From contig JAFIFG010000111.1 of NCBI GenBank assembly GCA_020832135.1, forward strand, positions 124,001 through 188,000: a stretch of 64,000 nt of DNA, written 5' to 3'. The notes beneath the pieces were generated by a model. The model saw only the letters and a list, made by a program, of their open reading frames with translations, was not told where the DNA came from and did not search any database. This DNA is from Clostridiaceae bacterium. Lineage in GTDB: Bacteria; Bacillota; Clostridia; Peptostreptococcales; Natronincolaceae. Shown here piece after piece: positions 18,032 through 27,308 of the stretch (its first letter is position 1; every line of letters begins with the position of its first letter). Position numbers and translations under genes: made by a program.

Positions 18032-19142
18032 ATAGTCTCACTGCTGTTGCATATCTTCTTCTGTAATTCTCCGCATTAAGAGATGATGTAATTACCGCCA
18101 TATTACCGCCAGAGGATGCATGTATAAATTCATTATTTCCAATGTATATACCTACATGATTAATTGTACCTCTTGAACCATTAAAGAATACTAGATCCCC
18201 CACCCTTAATTGATCTCTTTTTACAACAGTTCCTACAGTAGCTTGTTGTCTAGACACCCTGGGTAAATTGATGCCTTTTTCCTGTAAGTAATCTTTATAA
18301 TATGTATTAAGGATGTAAGAAACAAATCCAGAACAGTCAAAGTTGTTAGGACCATTTCCGCCGTACACATAGCGTTTACCTAAATATTTTTCACTAATAG
18401 ATTTAATATCACTAAGTGTATGGGTTCTAGATCCTGATCTGTTCACAGGATTAGTTATATTAATTTGTAATTCTATAAACTCACTTGGCACCCATCCTTC
18501 TAAAAAGTTTTCAGTTACTACATTATACCATTCATTTTCATATCCCTTTATGTAGATAGTATTATTTTCCTTTAGAGTACCTACCTTTTGGCCATCAGAA
18601 CTTGGCTTGTCCAGTAGATTTACATTTCCCTTTAAAATTCTTCCTACGGGATAAGTAGGGACTATTTTCACATAGTCAGAATGCACATATGCCTTGACAC
18701 CCGTATTAAGTTGAATGTGATACCATTCATTCACAGTATCTAGAATAGTAATTTCTGTACCATTGGTCAATTGTGTGATTCTTTCACTTTGTGTTGTTGC
18801 AGCAGCCCTTACATTTATCACTCTTGCTGTAATAATACCTTTTTTAATGGAGCTCTGCTTATGATTATTAAACACAATAATGTCTTTATACATCCAACCT
18901 TCAATAACATCTTCTTTTGATTGAACTAGATACCAGTCCTGCTTTTCTTCTATAATTGACACCGTAGTTCCTCTACTCAAGGATTTTATTATATCCGACT
19001 GAAAATTATTGGACTCTCTAACTATACCACTACTAGCTATAACGGTAGCTTGTTGACTTTGTGCTAAAGATATATTTGTTGTTAAAAGCATAAATACTAA
19101 TATAAACAATATTTTAAGTTTCATTTTTCTTAAATTTATCAT
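18030..19142 (-). CDS. Secreted SH3-domain NlpC/P60 peptidoglycan endopeptidase
   Basis: The 370-residue protein has a signal peptide (about 1-27, ending SLAQS). Three bacterial SH3b repeats follow (about 30-85, 95-155 and 165-225), each with the GIVRE/VNVRA/VNLLD start and WYxV core. The C-terminal NlpC/P60 cysteine peptidase domain has catalytic Cys in FDCSGFVSY (about 266), His in INHVGIYIG (about 327) and a polar IHASSGG block. It likely cuts D-Glu to diamino-acid bonds in wall peptides. GGTGAG lies about 11 nt before the ATG; a second Met at codon 7 is possible. Confidence 0.92.
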   Translation of the reverse strand: MINLRKMKLKILFILVFMLLTTNISLAQSQQATVIASSGIVRESNNFQSDIIKSLSRGTTVSIIEEKQDWYLVQSKEDVIEGWMYKDIIVFNNHKQSSIKKGIITARVINVRAAATTQSERITQLTNGTEITILDTVNEWYHIQLNTGVKAYVHSDYVKIVPTYPVGRILKGNVNLLDKPSSDGQKVGTLKENNTIYIKGYENEWYNVVTENFLEGWVPSEFIELQINITNPVNRSGSRTHTLSDIKSISEKYLGKRYVYGGNGPNNFDCSGFVSYILNTYYKDYLQEKGINLPRVSRQQATVGTVVKRDQLRVGDLVFFNGSRGTINHVGIYIGNNEFIHASSGGNMAVITSSLNAENYRRRYATAVRL

Positions 19143-19530
19143 CTTTTAAATTCTCACCATCCTTAGTAGATTATTTTCCTTCAGATTTTATATTCTACTT
19201 TTATATTGAAACTCCTTTTTATAAAGACATTTTTTTTTGCATTTATAAAGTATTTGTTCTATCTTTTATATTATAATTCTTATACTTACCAAATAAAATC
19301 CAAATAATGTATTAAAAAAATACATTATTTGCTTAGGGATTTATACATAAAAAACACCTTCTTATACGAATTGTTTTGATTAAACATTCATATAAGAAGG
19401 TGTTCTACTTCTACATCTATAGTCTAGAGGATTAGAATTCAACATACATCATCGCTTGTAAATAATCTATATGTATGTCGTCACTCAACACTTAATGAAA
19501 ACCCTATAAACGCTGAAGTTATAATGCTAC
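19143..19530. other. Intergenic region with two inverted repeats
   Basis: This 388-nt gap between yebC and the NlpC/P60 gene holds the yebC terminator (19353-19404) and a second perfect 12-bp AT-only inverted repeat (19302-19313 and 19319-19330, loop AAAAA) of unknown role. The part nearest the NlpC/P60 gene is AT-rich and should contain its promoter (TATAAT is present on the minus strand near 19269), but I see no convincing -35. No gene is apparent. Confidence 0.5.
19353..19404 (-). terminator. Terminator of yebC
   Basis: A perfect 14-bp stem (19353-19366 and 19391-19404) with a 24-nt loop, followed on the minus strand by TTTTTT, lies about 125 nt after the yebC stop. Confidence 0.7.
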
Positions 19531-20247
19531 CTACTCTTCACTCCAATTATGATGGACCGCCTGCACATCATCATTATCCTCTAACATATCTATTAACTTT
19601 TGCATCTTCTTCACATCATCATCTTGAAGGTCCGCTTCTGTTTGAGGAATGTAGACGATGTCGGCTTCTAGGAAGGTATAACCTTCTTCTAAAAGTTTAT
19701 CTTTAACACTTGAGAATTCCTCTATAGCTGTAACAACTTCATAAACCTCTTCTGTGGTGTCAAAATCCTCTGCACCAACTTCAAGAGCTGTCATCATTAA
19801 GGTTTCTTCATCTATGCTGTCATCTTTTTCTATGATTAACTGGCCTTTTCTCTCGAACATAAAGGCTACACAGCCACTAGTACCTAAATTACCACCATTT
19901 TTATCAAAAGCATGTCTTACATCTCCTGCTGTTCTATTTCTATTATCTGTAAGAACTTCTACAATTACAGCTACTCCACTAGGGCCATATCCTTCATAAG
20001 TAATATTTTCATATTGATCTCCACCTTGGTCCCCTGCTGCCTTTTTTATAGCCCTATCTATATTATCGTTTGGCATATTAGATGCCTTCGCCTTATCTAT
20101 AGCCGCCTTTAAACTGGCGTTGTACTCTGGGTCAGTACCGCCTTCTCTAGCCGCCACAGTTATTAGACGTGCCATTTTGGTATATATCTTTGCTCTTTTA
20201 GAATCTTGTTTTGCTTTTCTATCTTTGATGTTACCAATTCTACCCAT
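19531..20247 (-). CDS. yebC: YebC/PmpR family protein
   Basis: The family is described as transcriptional regulators (PmpR) and more recently as ribosome-associated factors that help translate difficult sequences (TACO1). The 238-residue protein has the conserved block [17 protein letters not shown] (about 18-34), the [15 protein letters not shown] helix region (about 58-72) and [14 protein letters not shown] (about 84-97). The N-terminus reads [11 protein letters not shown] instead of the common MAGHSKWxNIKxRK, a divergent subgroup. An AAGGAGAGG site precedes the ATG. Confidence 0.9.
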   Translation of the reverse strand: MGRIGNIKDRKAKQDSKRAKIYTKMARLITVAAREGGTDPEYNASLKAAIDKAKASNMPNDNIDRAIKKAAGDQGGDQYENITYEGYGPSGVAVIVEVLTDNRNRTAGDVRHAFDKNGGNLGTSGCVAFMFERKGQLIIEKDDSIDEETLMMTALEVGAEDFDTTEEVYEVVTAIEEFSSVKDKLLEEGYTFLEADIVYIPQTEADLQDDDVKKMQKLIDMLEDNDDVQAVHHNWSEE

Positions 20248-20294
20248 CCTGAAACCCTCTCCTTGTCAATATGAACTTTATACTCAAATAAATT

Positions 20295-20318
20295 CCACTA
20301 TAGCTCAGTGGCTATAGG
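20295..20318 (-). terminator. Weak hairpin after nadE
   Basis: Short repeats CTATAGC and GCTATAG, overlapping a CCACT/AGTGG pair, form a small stem about 50 nt after nadE, followed by AATTTATTT on the minus strand. A weak terminator at best. Confidence 0.35.
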
Positions 20319-20370
20319 GATCATCTCTGAATTAAGTTTTATTTTATCACAATAAATTACGTTAAGCAAT

Positions 20371-21126
20371 TTACAGATTTAATCTAGGAAAAGGTGGAAT
20401 TTGTCTCTTATGTTCAGTGACCTTATGCATTCTGTCTATCACTGTTTTATCTTTTTCATCTATAGTTTTTCCTTCTAAATAGGCATCTATACTTTTATAA
20501 CTTACACCCATCTCTACTTCATCTGTTTGCCCTTCCCATAATCCCGCAGATGGAGGTCTATTAATGACTTCTTCCGGCACACCCAAAACTTTAGCCCACT
20601 CATAAACTTCGTACTTTTTTAACTCAGCTATAGGAAGTAGATCTACTCCTCCATCACCATATTTCGTAAAATATCCGGTGTGTACTTCTGCTGCATTGTC
20701 TGTTCCTACCACTAGATAATTCAAATTATTTGCTACTGCATAAAGTGTACTCATTCTAAGCCTAGCCCTTAAATTGGCATCTGTCATCCGTAGATTTTCT
20801 TCACTATATGTATTTGTGTTTTTTAATTCTTCTACAACTTTATTTAGAATAACCTCATGTTGTTGTGTTAAGTCGATGGTCATACGAGAAATACCACATA
20901 CTCTAGCCACTAACTCTCCATCCCCTACATCCCGCTGACTACTTTTAACAGGCAATATTACGCCTAACGAATCACTAGGAAATGCTTTTTTGATTAAATT
21001 TGCTACAACAGCAGAATCTATCCCACCAGATATTCCAACTACCAAGCCCTTCGTTTTAGAATTTTCCACTTGTTCTCTCAACCACTCTACTACTAAGTCT
21101 ATTTTTTTTTGAATTTCCACCGTCAT
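20371..21126 (-). CDS. nadE: NH3-dependent NAD synthetase
   Basis: Adenylates and amidates deamido-NAD to NAD, the last step of NAD synthesis. The 251-residue protein is the short, ammonia-dependent type without a glutaminase domain. It has the PP-loop GISGGIDSAVV (about 28-38), VGTDNAAEVHTGYFTKYGD (about 139-157) and LPIAELKKYEV. The site AAGGGGTGG lies 6 nt before the ATG. It follows cysK by about 36 nt and may be cotranscribed. Confidence 0.95.
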   Translation of the reverse strand: MTVEIQKKIDLVVEWLREQVENSKTKGLVVGISGGIDSAVVANLIKKAFPSDSLGVILPVKSSQRDVGDGELVARVCGISRMTIDLTQQHEVILNKVVEELKNTNTYSEENLRMTDANLRARLRMSTLYAVANNLNYLVVGTDNAAEVHTGYFTKYGDGGVDLLPIAELKKYEVYEWAKVLGVPEEVINRPPSAGLWEGQTDEVEMGVSYKSIDAYLEGKTIDEKDKTVIDRMHKVTEHKRQIPPFPRLNL

Positions 21127-21162
21127 AAAAAGCCACCCCTTAAACTGGTATTTTCATTTTGT

Positions 21163-22089
21163 CTACTGGTCAAACTCAAATAATTCAGTACTTAAATACC
21201 TCTCACCAGAAGAAGGTATTATAACTACTATTTTTTTACCCTTGCCCATTTTTTTAGCTTCTTCTAAAGCTGCATGGACAGCTGCTCCCGAAGATATACC
21301 TACCAGTATACCCTCCATCGCTGCTACTTTCCTAGAAGTAATCATAGACACATCATCGTTGACTTTTACAACTTCATCTATAACTTCTTTATTTAAAATA
21401 TTAGGCACAAAACCAGCACCGATACCTTGAATTTTATGAGGACCTGGCTCACCACCAGAAAGCACTGGGGATTTTTCTGGTTCTACTGCCACAATTTTAA
21501 TGTCTTTGTTTTTTTGCTTAAGGACTTCTCCAACTCCAGTTATCGTTCCTCCTGTACCCACTCCAGCTACAAAACAATCTATTTCACCATCCGTCTGCTT
21601 CCATATCTCTTCAGCTGTGAATTTTTTATGAGCTTCTGGGTTAGCAAGGTTTTCAAATTGTTGAGGCATAAAATAATTAGTATTTTCTTCTGCTAAAAGC
21701 TTAGCTTTTTCAATTGCACCCTTCATACCCTTTTCTCCTGGTGTCAGAACCAATTCAGCACCAAATGCCTTAAGTAATTTCCTTCTTTCTATACTCATTG
21801 TTTCTGGCATAACTAATATAATAGAGTAACCCTTGCTGGCGGCAATCATTGCCAAGCCTATTCCCGTATTGCCACTGGTTGGCTCCACAATAGTTGAGTC
21901 TTCCTTTAAGATGCCTTCCTTTTCTGCCGCCTCAATCATGCTTAAAGCTATTCTATCCTTTACACTACTCCCGGGATTAAAAAATTCTAGCTTCAAATAA
22001 ATATCAGCCATATCCTCTTCCACTATTCTATTCAGCTTTACCAAAGGTGTATCTCCAATTAGTTCATAAATATAGTTTGCATTTTTCAT
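21163..22089 (-). CDS. cysK: Cysteine synthase A (O-acetylserine sulfhydrylase)
   Basis: Makes cysteine from O-acetylserine and sulfide with pyridoxal phosphate. The 308-residue product has the PLP lysine in [12 protein letters not shown] (about 38-49), the substrate loop [11 protein letters not shown] (about 68-78), the phosphate-binding GTGGTITG (about 174-181) and [12 protein letters not shown] near 262. Standard length. A consensus promoter and a GGAGGAGA site precede it. The upstream leader contains ACTAAAACAGTCGGGAAT, which vaguely recalls the CymR operator, but I do not claim it. Confidence 0.96.
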   Translation of the reverse strand: MKNANYIYELIGDTPLVKLNRIVEEDMADIYLKLEFFNPGSSVKDRIALSMIEAAEKEGILKEDSTIVEPTSGNTGIGLAMIAASKGYSIILVMPETMSIERRKLLKAFGAELVLTPGEKGMKGAIEKAKLLAEENTNYFMPQQFENLANPEAHKKFTAEEIWKQTDGEIDCFVAGVGTGGTITGVGEVLKQKNKDIKIVAVEPEKSPVLSGGEPGPHKIQGIGAGFVPNILNKEVIDEVVKVNDDVSMITSRKVAAMEGILVGISSGAAVHAALEEAKKMGKGKKIVVIIPSSGERYLSTELFEFDQ

Positions 22090-22133
22090 GAAATCTCCTC
22101 CATTCCCGACTGTTTTAGTATGTTTTTAAAACC

Positions 22134-22162
22134 ATTATATTCCTTTTACCCTTTTCTGTCAA
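22134..22162 (-). promoter_or_regulatory. cysK promoter (perfect consensus)
   Basis: On the minus strand TTGACA (22157-22162) and TATAAT (22134-22139) are spaced by exactly 17 bp, matching the sigma-A consensus at all twelve positions. The start codon is 45 nt downstream of the -10. Confidence 0.85.
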
Positions 22163-22273
22163 TAACATAAGACTTAACTCAAAAAGACACATGTATAGTT
22201 TTTATCTATATGGTTAAATTAATGCTAATTATCTAATGAAATTATAACCTTTTTATGAGGTGAGCTAATTATT

Positions 22274-22633
22274 ATGAAAAATTTTTATTGGTTAAAGATT
22301 ATCCTAGTTGGATTTACTGCAGGAATTATTAATGGACTTTTTGGAGCAGGAGGCGGAACAATTATCGTTCCTGCCTTGAATTTTGTTTTTGGTGTTCCTC
22401 AACATAAAGCCCATGCTACTGCTATATCTATTATTCTGCCTTTTGCAATTGTCAGTAGTGCCTTGTACTATAAGCATGGATTTACAGCAATGGATGTAAC
22501 ACTTAAGGTTGCTCTAGGAGGAGTGATTGGTAGTTATATTGGTTCGAGATTATTAACTAGGTTCTCCGATAGTTACCTGAGAAAATTTTTCGGCATCTTT
22601 ATGATTGTAGCTGGACTAAGGATGGTGTTTTAA
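22274..22633 (+). CDS. TauE/SafE-family half-transporter, first half
   Basis: A 119-residue membrane protein with about four helices and one copy of the TauE/SafE repeat signature (GLFGAGGGTIIVPAL, about 23-37). Full TauE/SafE anion exporters (sulfite, sulfonates and similar) have two such repeats in about 250 residues. Here the second repeat is in the next gene, whose ATG overlaps this stop as TAATG. GAGGTGAG precedes the start. Most likely the two products assemble as a heterodimer; a disrupted single gene is the alternative. Confidence 0.8.
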   Translation: MKNFYWLKIILVGFTAGIINGLFGAGGGTIIVPALNFVFGVPQHKAHATAISIILPFAIVSSALYYKHGFTAMDVTLKVALGGVIGSYIGSRLLTRFSDSYLRKFFGIFMIVAGLRMVF

Positions 22634-23001
22634 TGTACATCTTTATATTAGGTCTACTGGCGGGAGTTATCGGAGGTATGGGTATTGGTGGAGGAACTAT
22701 CTTAATTCCTGGTTTGATTTTTTTAACTGGTTTTAAGCAACAAACCATCCAAAGTATTAACCTGTTATCCTTTATTCCTGTAGCTGTAGTAGCTTTATTT
22801 ATACATATAAAAAATAAAAATATATTGTTACGACTTACACTCCCGATAGTGTTATGTGGCTTGGTTGGGGCATGGGTAGGCTCTAAATTAGCGGTTAATA
22901 TAGAATCATCTAACCTCAGAAGGTTATTTGGCTTGTTTTTATTAATTATGGGGATTTATGAATTAATCTATAAAGACAAAGAAACAGATAAAGAAAAATA
23001 G
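22633..23001 (+). CDS. TauE/SafE-family half-transporter, second half
   Basis: A 122-residue membrane protein with about four helices and the paired repeat signature (GMGIGGGTILIPGL, about 16-29). Its ATG overlaps the stop of the first half by one base (TAATG), a classic coupling arrangement, so it is probably translated by re-initiation. It has a complete start and a natural hydrophilic C-terminus (KDKETDKEK), which argues for a working half-size subunit. The transported anion is unknown; nearby cysK hints at sulfur compounds, but that is inference. Confidence 0.8.
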   Translation: MYIFILGLLAGVIGGMGIGGGTILIPGLIFLTGFKQQTIQSINLLSFIPVAVVALFIHIKNKNILLRLTLPIVLCGLVGAWVGSKLAVNIESSNLRRLFGLFLLIMGIYELIYKDKETDKEK

Positions 23002-23014
23002 GATGTACTACATC

Positions 23015-23410
23015 CTATTCTCCTAAGGCCACTAATACACAGTCATAATAGACGATATTGAGATTATATTCTTCAGCTAAATCAATTACTTCTTCATCAA
23101 ATGTGCCAGGTTGAAACCATACATATTCTATCCCAGCTTCTTTTATTTCTTTTAATACAGACTTGCTAACTTTAGGTCCTACCACCATATCAACACATTC
23201 TGGTTTTTCTGGTAGATCTTTAAGACTAGCATATATTTTATCTCCCTCCACCTCATCATACTTAGGATTAATACCGTATACTTTGTAATTATGGTCCTTT
23301 AATTTTTTATATATTTTATAACCAAATTTTTCTGTATCTGGTGTTACTCCAATAACTGCCCATACTTTTTTCTCCAACATTATTTTTTTATTTTTTTCAA
23401 TGGTATCCAT
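23015..23410 (-). CDS. CoA-binding domain protein (YccU-like)
   Basis: A 131-residue single-domain protein with a Rossmann-type CoA_binding fold like the N-terminal part of succinyl-CoA synthetase alpha. Seen are VWAVIGVTPDTEKFGYKIYK (about 17-36), VYGINPKYDEV (about 43) and VWFQPGTFDEEVI (about 106-118). The biochemical role of these stand-alone proteins is not established. AGGAGGT precedes the ATG. It is convergent with the exporter pair. Confidence 0.85.
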   Translation of the reverse strand: MDTIEKNKKIMLEKKVWAVIGVTPDTEKFGYKIYKKLKDHNYKVYGINPKYDEVEGDKIYASLKDLPEKPECVDMVVGPKVSKSVLKEIKEAGIEYVWFQPGTFDEEVIDLAEEYNLNIVYYDCVLVALGE

Positions 23411-23472
23411 ATAATTACCTCCTAGTTATATTTTGCTATATAGCTAAATATACCCACTTTTTTTCTTTTTAA

Positions 23473-24123
23473 TTATGTAAAAACAATTTTACCATCTAAT
23501 TCCGTTAAATATTCCTCTTGTTTTTCTTCTAGGAAGCATTGTGCATTTGTCCATTCCACTACTTGTTTTTTAAAGGTCTCCACTTCATTCCATTGAACAT
23601 ATACAAAAAAGTGTACTGAATCATCATACTCAGTGTTGTTTATTAAATAGTTATTTTGTAATATTTCATTTTGAAGCTTGCCTAATAAAGTATAATCAAC
23701 CTTTATATGTATCATTTGATATACTCGCTTTATTACTATCTTGCCCGCATCTAATGCTACCTTGGCTCCCTTTGTATACGCCCTAATTAACCCGCCAGCT
23801 CCTAGCTTTATTCCACCAAAATATCTCGTAACTACAATAGCCACATTTCTCAAATCCTCTTTTTTCAATACTTCTAAAGAGGGAATTCCCGCTGTACCAG
23901 AGGGTTCTCCGTCATCACTATATCTTTGGATTTCATTTCGTTCTCCAACTATATATGCTGGTACATTGTGAGTTGCATCTTTATGCTTTGTTTTTATTTC
24001 TTCTATAAACTTGATGGCTTCTTCTTCAGAGATAATAGGAGTAGAGTACCCAATAAACCTTGACTTTTCAATAATAATCTCCTCTATGCCTCTTTGATAA
24101 AGTGTTCGATATTCTTTCACCAT
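23473..24123 (-). CDS. YigZ/IMPACT family protein
   Basis: The 216-residue protein has the UPF0029/IMPACT N-terminal domain with the signature YSDDGEPSGTAGIPSLEVL (about 68-86), RYFGGIKLGAGGLIRAY (about 100-116) and a short DUF1949-like C-terminal domain. In eukaryotes IMPACT affects translation control; the bacterial role is unclear. A weak GGAATGAG site precedes the ATG. Standard length. Confidence 0.9.
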   Translation of the reverse strand: MVKEYRTLYQRGIEEIIIEKSRFIGYSTPIISEEEAIKFIEEIKTKHKDATHNVPAYIVGERNEIQRYSDDGEPSGTAGIPSLEVLKKEDLRNVAIVVTRYFGGIKLGAGGLIRAYTKGAKVALDAGKIVIKRVYQMIHIKVDYTLLGKLQNEILQNNYLINNTEYDDSVHFFVYVQWNEVETFKKQVVEWTNAQCFLEEKQEEYLTELDGKIVFT

Positions 24124-24224
24124 GAATTACTCATTCCTTTTTTTACTATGTATATTGATGCTATTATAGCATACAAAGAAATATTTTTCATTAAAAGAAG
24201 CAGCCTCAGCTGCTTCTAAATATT

Positions 24225-24668
24225 TTATACTGCTAGTTTTTGCTTTCTTTCCATCTTTATCATTTCTTTATATTTTTTATAGGAGAGATTTACTAATGAC
24301 TGATCTTGGCTGTAAGTAATCATATTTAAAGCTTCATCTATGGGATAAAATCCACCATCTTTAAATCCTAAATCTTCATTAATTTCTAGATGTTTTGTTT
24401 TAGTGTGCATTATATACCAAGTGATTTGGTTGCAAACAGGTTGCTTTCTTGAAATAGAAAAAAATTCGTAACATGTTTCTCCCGCTGTTGATAGAACGTT
24501 GGCATCAATGCCTGCTTCTACCTTAACACGACTCATTGCCGCATCAATAGGAGTATCATTATTACGAATTTTTCCCTTCGGTAACACCCATTCATTTTTT
24601 TCATTTCTTAGGAGTAGAACTTGATTCGCATAGAATACTACACCGCCTGCACAATTTCTAAAAATCAT
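24225..24668 (-). CDS. Nudix-fold protein with a degenerate Nudix box
   Basis: A 147-residue protein with a Nudix fold (GGVVFYANQVLLLRNEKNEW, about 6-25; WVLPKGKI). The catalytic box GxxxxxExxxxxxxREUxEExGU is degraded. The aligned stretch reads GKIRNND followed by SRVKVEAGI, so the leading R-E and one of the paired glutamates are gone. It may have weak or no hydrolase activity. The ATG at 24668 has GGGAGGT 7 nt upstream; a longer frame from 24710 lacks a site. Neighbours give no substrate hint. Confidence 0.8.
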   Translation of the reverse strand: MIFRNCAGGVVFYANQVLLLRNEKNEWVLPKGKIRNNDTPIDAAMSRVKVEAGIDANVLSTAGETCYEFFSISRKQPVCNQITWYIMHTKTKHLEINEDLGFKDGGFYPIDEALNMITYSQDQSLVNLSYKKYKEMIKMERKQKLAV

Positions 24669-24889
24669 GGTTAAAACCTCCCTTATTTTTTTCTTATTAA
24701 TATCATACACTAATTATAAAATTTTGACAATGTTTTTTCAGAATATTTAATTAAATATTCGTGTTAATATGATTTAAATTTTATAATTGTTTCTATACTA
24801 CATAGTATACTACAATATTTTTCAAATAATTCTTTATAATCAAAAAAATATATATGAAAAATTATATAAAGTATATCTCTCATATAGAA

Positions 24890-24936
24890 AGGTTGAAACT
24901 AAGTTATGTTAAAGTATACTCTCATAGTTTCAACCT
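24890..24936 (-). terminator. Terminator of hflX
   Basis: An 11-bp perfect stem (24890-24900 and 24926-24936) with a 25-nt loop lies 9 nt after the hflX stop, followed on the minus strand by TTTCTATAT. The remaining roughly 200 nt up to the Nudix gene are very AT-rich and show no gene. Confidence 0.55.
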
Positions 24937-24944
24937 CTTAATTA

Positions 24945-26231
24945 TTACTCTTTTCTAAATTTTTTATACTTTTCCCAATAAATACTTTCCAATTTTACTT
25001 CTAGTACTATACCTTCTTCTTCATAGGTAGAAGTTAAAACCTCTCCTTCTTTATGCAACTGAGAAGCGACATTTCCCTGGTTATAAGGTATCATCAATTT
25101 AAATTGTTGAATTTTTTTCCCTATGTACTTATCAATAATTTGTATTAGTCCATCTATATTCACTTCGTTAAGAGCAGATATATAGATAGTATTATCATCT
25201 TTCGGTATAGTTAATTGATCTTTAAGTTTATCGGATTTATTAAAAACACTAATTATATTTTTCTCCTCTACACCTAACTCTTTTAATACTTTAGTGGTGG
25301 TATCTTTTTGCAAATCATAATTTTCGTTTGAAGCATCTATTATATGCAGTAGTAAATCTGCATACTTAACTTCCTCTAAGGTGGATTTAAAGGCATTTAC
25401 TAAATCATGTGGCAACTTACTAACAAATCCTACAGTATCTGTTAATAGAAACTCTAGTTTATTAGATAGGGATAATTTTCTTAATGATATATCCAAGGTT
25501 GCAAATAATTGATCCTTAACAAATACTATCTGTGTTTCACTAAAACCTTCCCCTCTTTTTAAGAGGGTATTCATCAATGTAGATTTTCCTGCATTTGTAT
25601 ATCCCACTAATGCTACAATGGGTAGCTCTGATTTTAACCTTTGAGCTCTTTGGGTTTCACGATTTTTCTTTACATCCTCTAATTGCTTTCGTATATCATC
25701 AATTCTTCTTAAAATATGTCTCCTATCTGTTTCTAGCTTCATTTCTCCTGGTCCTCTAGTGCCTATGCCAGCACCCTGTCTAGATAACTTTTTTCCTAGA
25801 CCCACTAGCCTTGGAAGTCTATATTTTAATTGAGCTAACTCCACCTGTAACTTACCTTCTTTGGTTTGAGCTCTTTGGGCAAATATATCTAAAATTAAAG
25901 TAGTACGATCTATAACATCTACTTCTACTATTTCTTCTAGGTTTCTAATTTGTGATCCTGATAACTCATCGTTGAAAATAACAAAGTCCAGTTCTTGTAC
26001 TTTACATAAGTCTCTTATTTCTTCTGTTTTCCCCTTTCCTATATAGTATGTAGCATGCACAGCAGGTCTGTTTTGTATTGTTGTTGCAATAACTTCTATA
26101 CCTGCAGCTTTTGCAAGTTCTTCTAACTCCTCCATGGATTCCTCGATATTTTCATTGTTTTTATTACTATTTACTTTTAATCCTACTAATATAGCTTTTG
26201 GCTTTTGTTCTTCTAAAATTTCTATTTCCAC
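24945..26231 (-). CDS. hflX: GTPase HflX
   Basis: Ribosome-binding GTPase that splits stalled 70S/100S ribosomes under stress. The 428-residue protein has the HflX N-terminal domain (about 1-165, with VIFNDELSGSQIRNLE and IGTRGPGE), a coiled linker (DIRKQLEDVKKNRETQRAQR) and a G domain. The G domain shows G1 GYTNAGKST (about 209-217), G3 DTVGF (about 264-268), G4 NKSD (about 332) and G5 SALN (about 351). GTG start with GGGAGTGA 6 nt upstream. Confidence 0.95.
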   Translation of the reverse strand: MEIEILEEQKPKAILVGLKVNSNKNNENIEESMEELEELAKAAGIEVIATTIQNRPAVHATYYIGKGKTEEIRDLCKVQELDFVIFNDELSGSQIRNLEEIVEVDVIDRTTLILDIFAQRAQTKEGKLQVELAQLKYRLPRLVGLGKKLSRQGAGIGTRGPGEMKLETDRRHILRRIDDIRKQLEDVKKNRETQRAQRLKSELPIVALVGYTNAGKSTLMNTLLKRGEGFSETQIVFVKDQLFATLDISLRKLSLSNKLEFLLTDTVGFVSKLPHDLVNAFKSTLEEVKYADLLLHIIDASNENYDLQKDTTTKVLKELGVEEKNIISVFNKSDKLKDQLTIPKDDNTIYISALNEVNIDGLIQIIDKYIGKKIQQFKLMIPYNQGNVASQLHKEGEVLTSTYEEEGIVLEVKLESIYWEKYKKFRKE

Positions 26232-26345
26232 TTTTGTTCACTCCCAATATTATATATCTCTTTTTCTACACTATTTTACATCTCTTAAAAAGCTAAAGCA
26301 AATAAAACAAGACATATTTTGAAGATATATTTATCTTACTCATTG

Positions 26346-27017
26346 CTAGTCATATAATGGTGTTATATTTAAGAAGTCATCTTTAGGAACATTAATATAG
26401 TTGTGAGGCACCCTACCTACTATAACTGTTTCTGCTACAGGAATATATGTGGTTACTTCAATAGTATTTGAACTAAATGGAATAATTACTCTCACCTTAG
26501 TATTTACAATCAAAAATATACGATGCCTAGTTTGGTTGATGCCAGAGTGCTCAAATTCTGTACCGAAGTTGACATCTACCATACCCAATGGTGTCACTTC
26601 TAATTTAAGCTTTGGTCCAAACTGAGCTAATAGTTGACTCCCTAAAGCATTTCCTAATGGGATACGCTCTGCCGCCGTTTGTATTTGTTTCAAATGTTCT
26701 TGAATAGTTAGTGCCACATCAGATGCTACTTTATTCATCATCATTGTATTGGCTTGCATAAGGGTTATATTGCCTTCTTCATCCTCCTTTATAGATATCA
26801 AGTCTTCGTATTCAACATCTTGTTTAACGACGATACTAACCGACTCATTAATTGCTCTAGTAGTGATTTCTTGAGCCTTCAAATCTCCTATAGCTTGAAC
26901 CGTTGGCATAATCTTTTTATCAATATAGAAGAATGAGATTACAGCGGATGATAATAAAAAAAACAGTAGTAAATAAATTTTGTACTTAAGGTATTTTTTT
27001 CTTCGTTTTATGTACAA
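26346..27017 (-). CDS. yunB: Sporulation protein YunB
   Basis: YunB is a mother-cell sporulation protein of Bacillus and Clostridia with an undefined role in spore formation. The 223-residue product has a basic start, a single membrane helix (about 12-32), and the family regions EITTRAINESVSIVV (about 49-63) and IPLGNALGSQLLAQFGPKL (about 118-136). TTG at 27017 (YIKRRKKYLKYK) is chosen because GGAGGTG lies 5 nt upstream; the ATG at 27035 would overlap this site. No clear sporulation-sigma promoter was identified. Confidence 0.85.
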   Translation of the reverse strand: MYIKRRKKYLKYKIYLLLFFLLSSAVISFFYIDKKIMPTVQAIGDLKAQEITTRAINESVSIVVKQDVEYEDLISIKEDEEGNITLMQANTMMMNKVASDVALTIQEHLKQIQTAAERIPLGNALGSQLLAQFGPKLKLEVTPLGMVDVNFGTEFEHSGINQTRHRIFLIVNTKVRVIIPFSSNTIEVTTYIPVAETVIVGRVPHNYINVPKDDFLNITPLYD

Positions 27018-27127
27018 AAAAACACCTCCCTCCATATTATTATATGTATCAGCATATGGTTTTGTGTGATGTTTTTACCACGTATTTTGACATTTATCTT
27101 CAAATTGTGTATATTATGATGAGTACT

Positions 27128-27156
27128 TTAACAGCATATATAATTTGTGGTATAAT
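27128..27156 (+). promoter_or_regulatory. Promoter for the class A penicillin-binding protein
   Basis: TTAACA (27128-27133) and TATAAT (27151-27156) are 17 bp apart, with TGG before the -10 making an extended -10. The start codon is about 150 nt downstream, leaving a fairly long leader with no clear structure. Confidence 0.7.
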
Positions 27157-27308
27157 ATCGGTATAGTCAATTGGTCATAATCATCATTCTTTATATGTAG
27201 TATGAATTATCTTATTTTACTATTATAACTCTTAGTATAGTTATAATTATGATGTTTAATGTTTATAATTCTCTAAGGTGTACCCTTACTTGGGATGGAG
27301 GTATTACT

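Noticed and set aside
22090-22133. CymR operator or T-box in the cysK leader
   Set aside because: ACTAAAACAGTCGGGAAT shares only part of the CymR consensus, and no T-box bulge or terminator is present.
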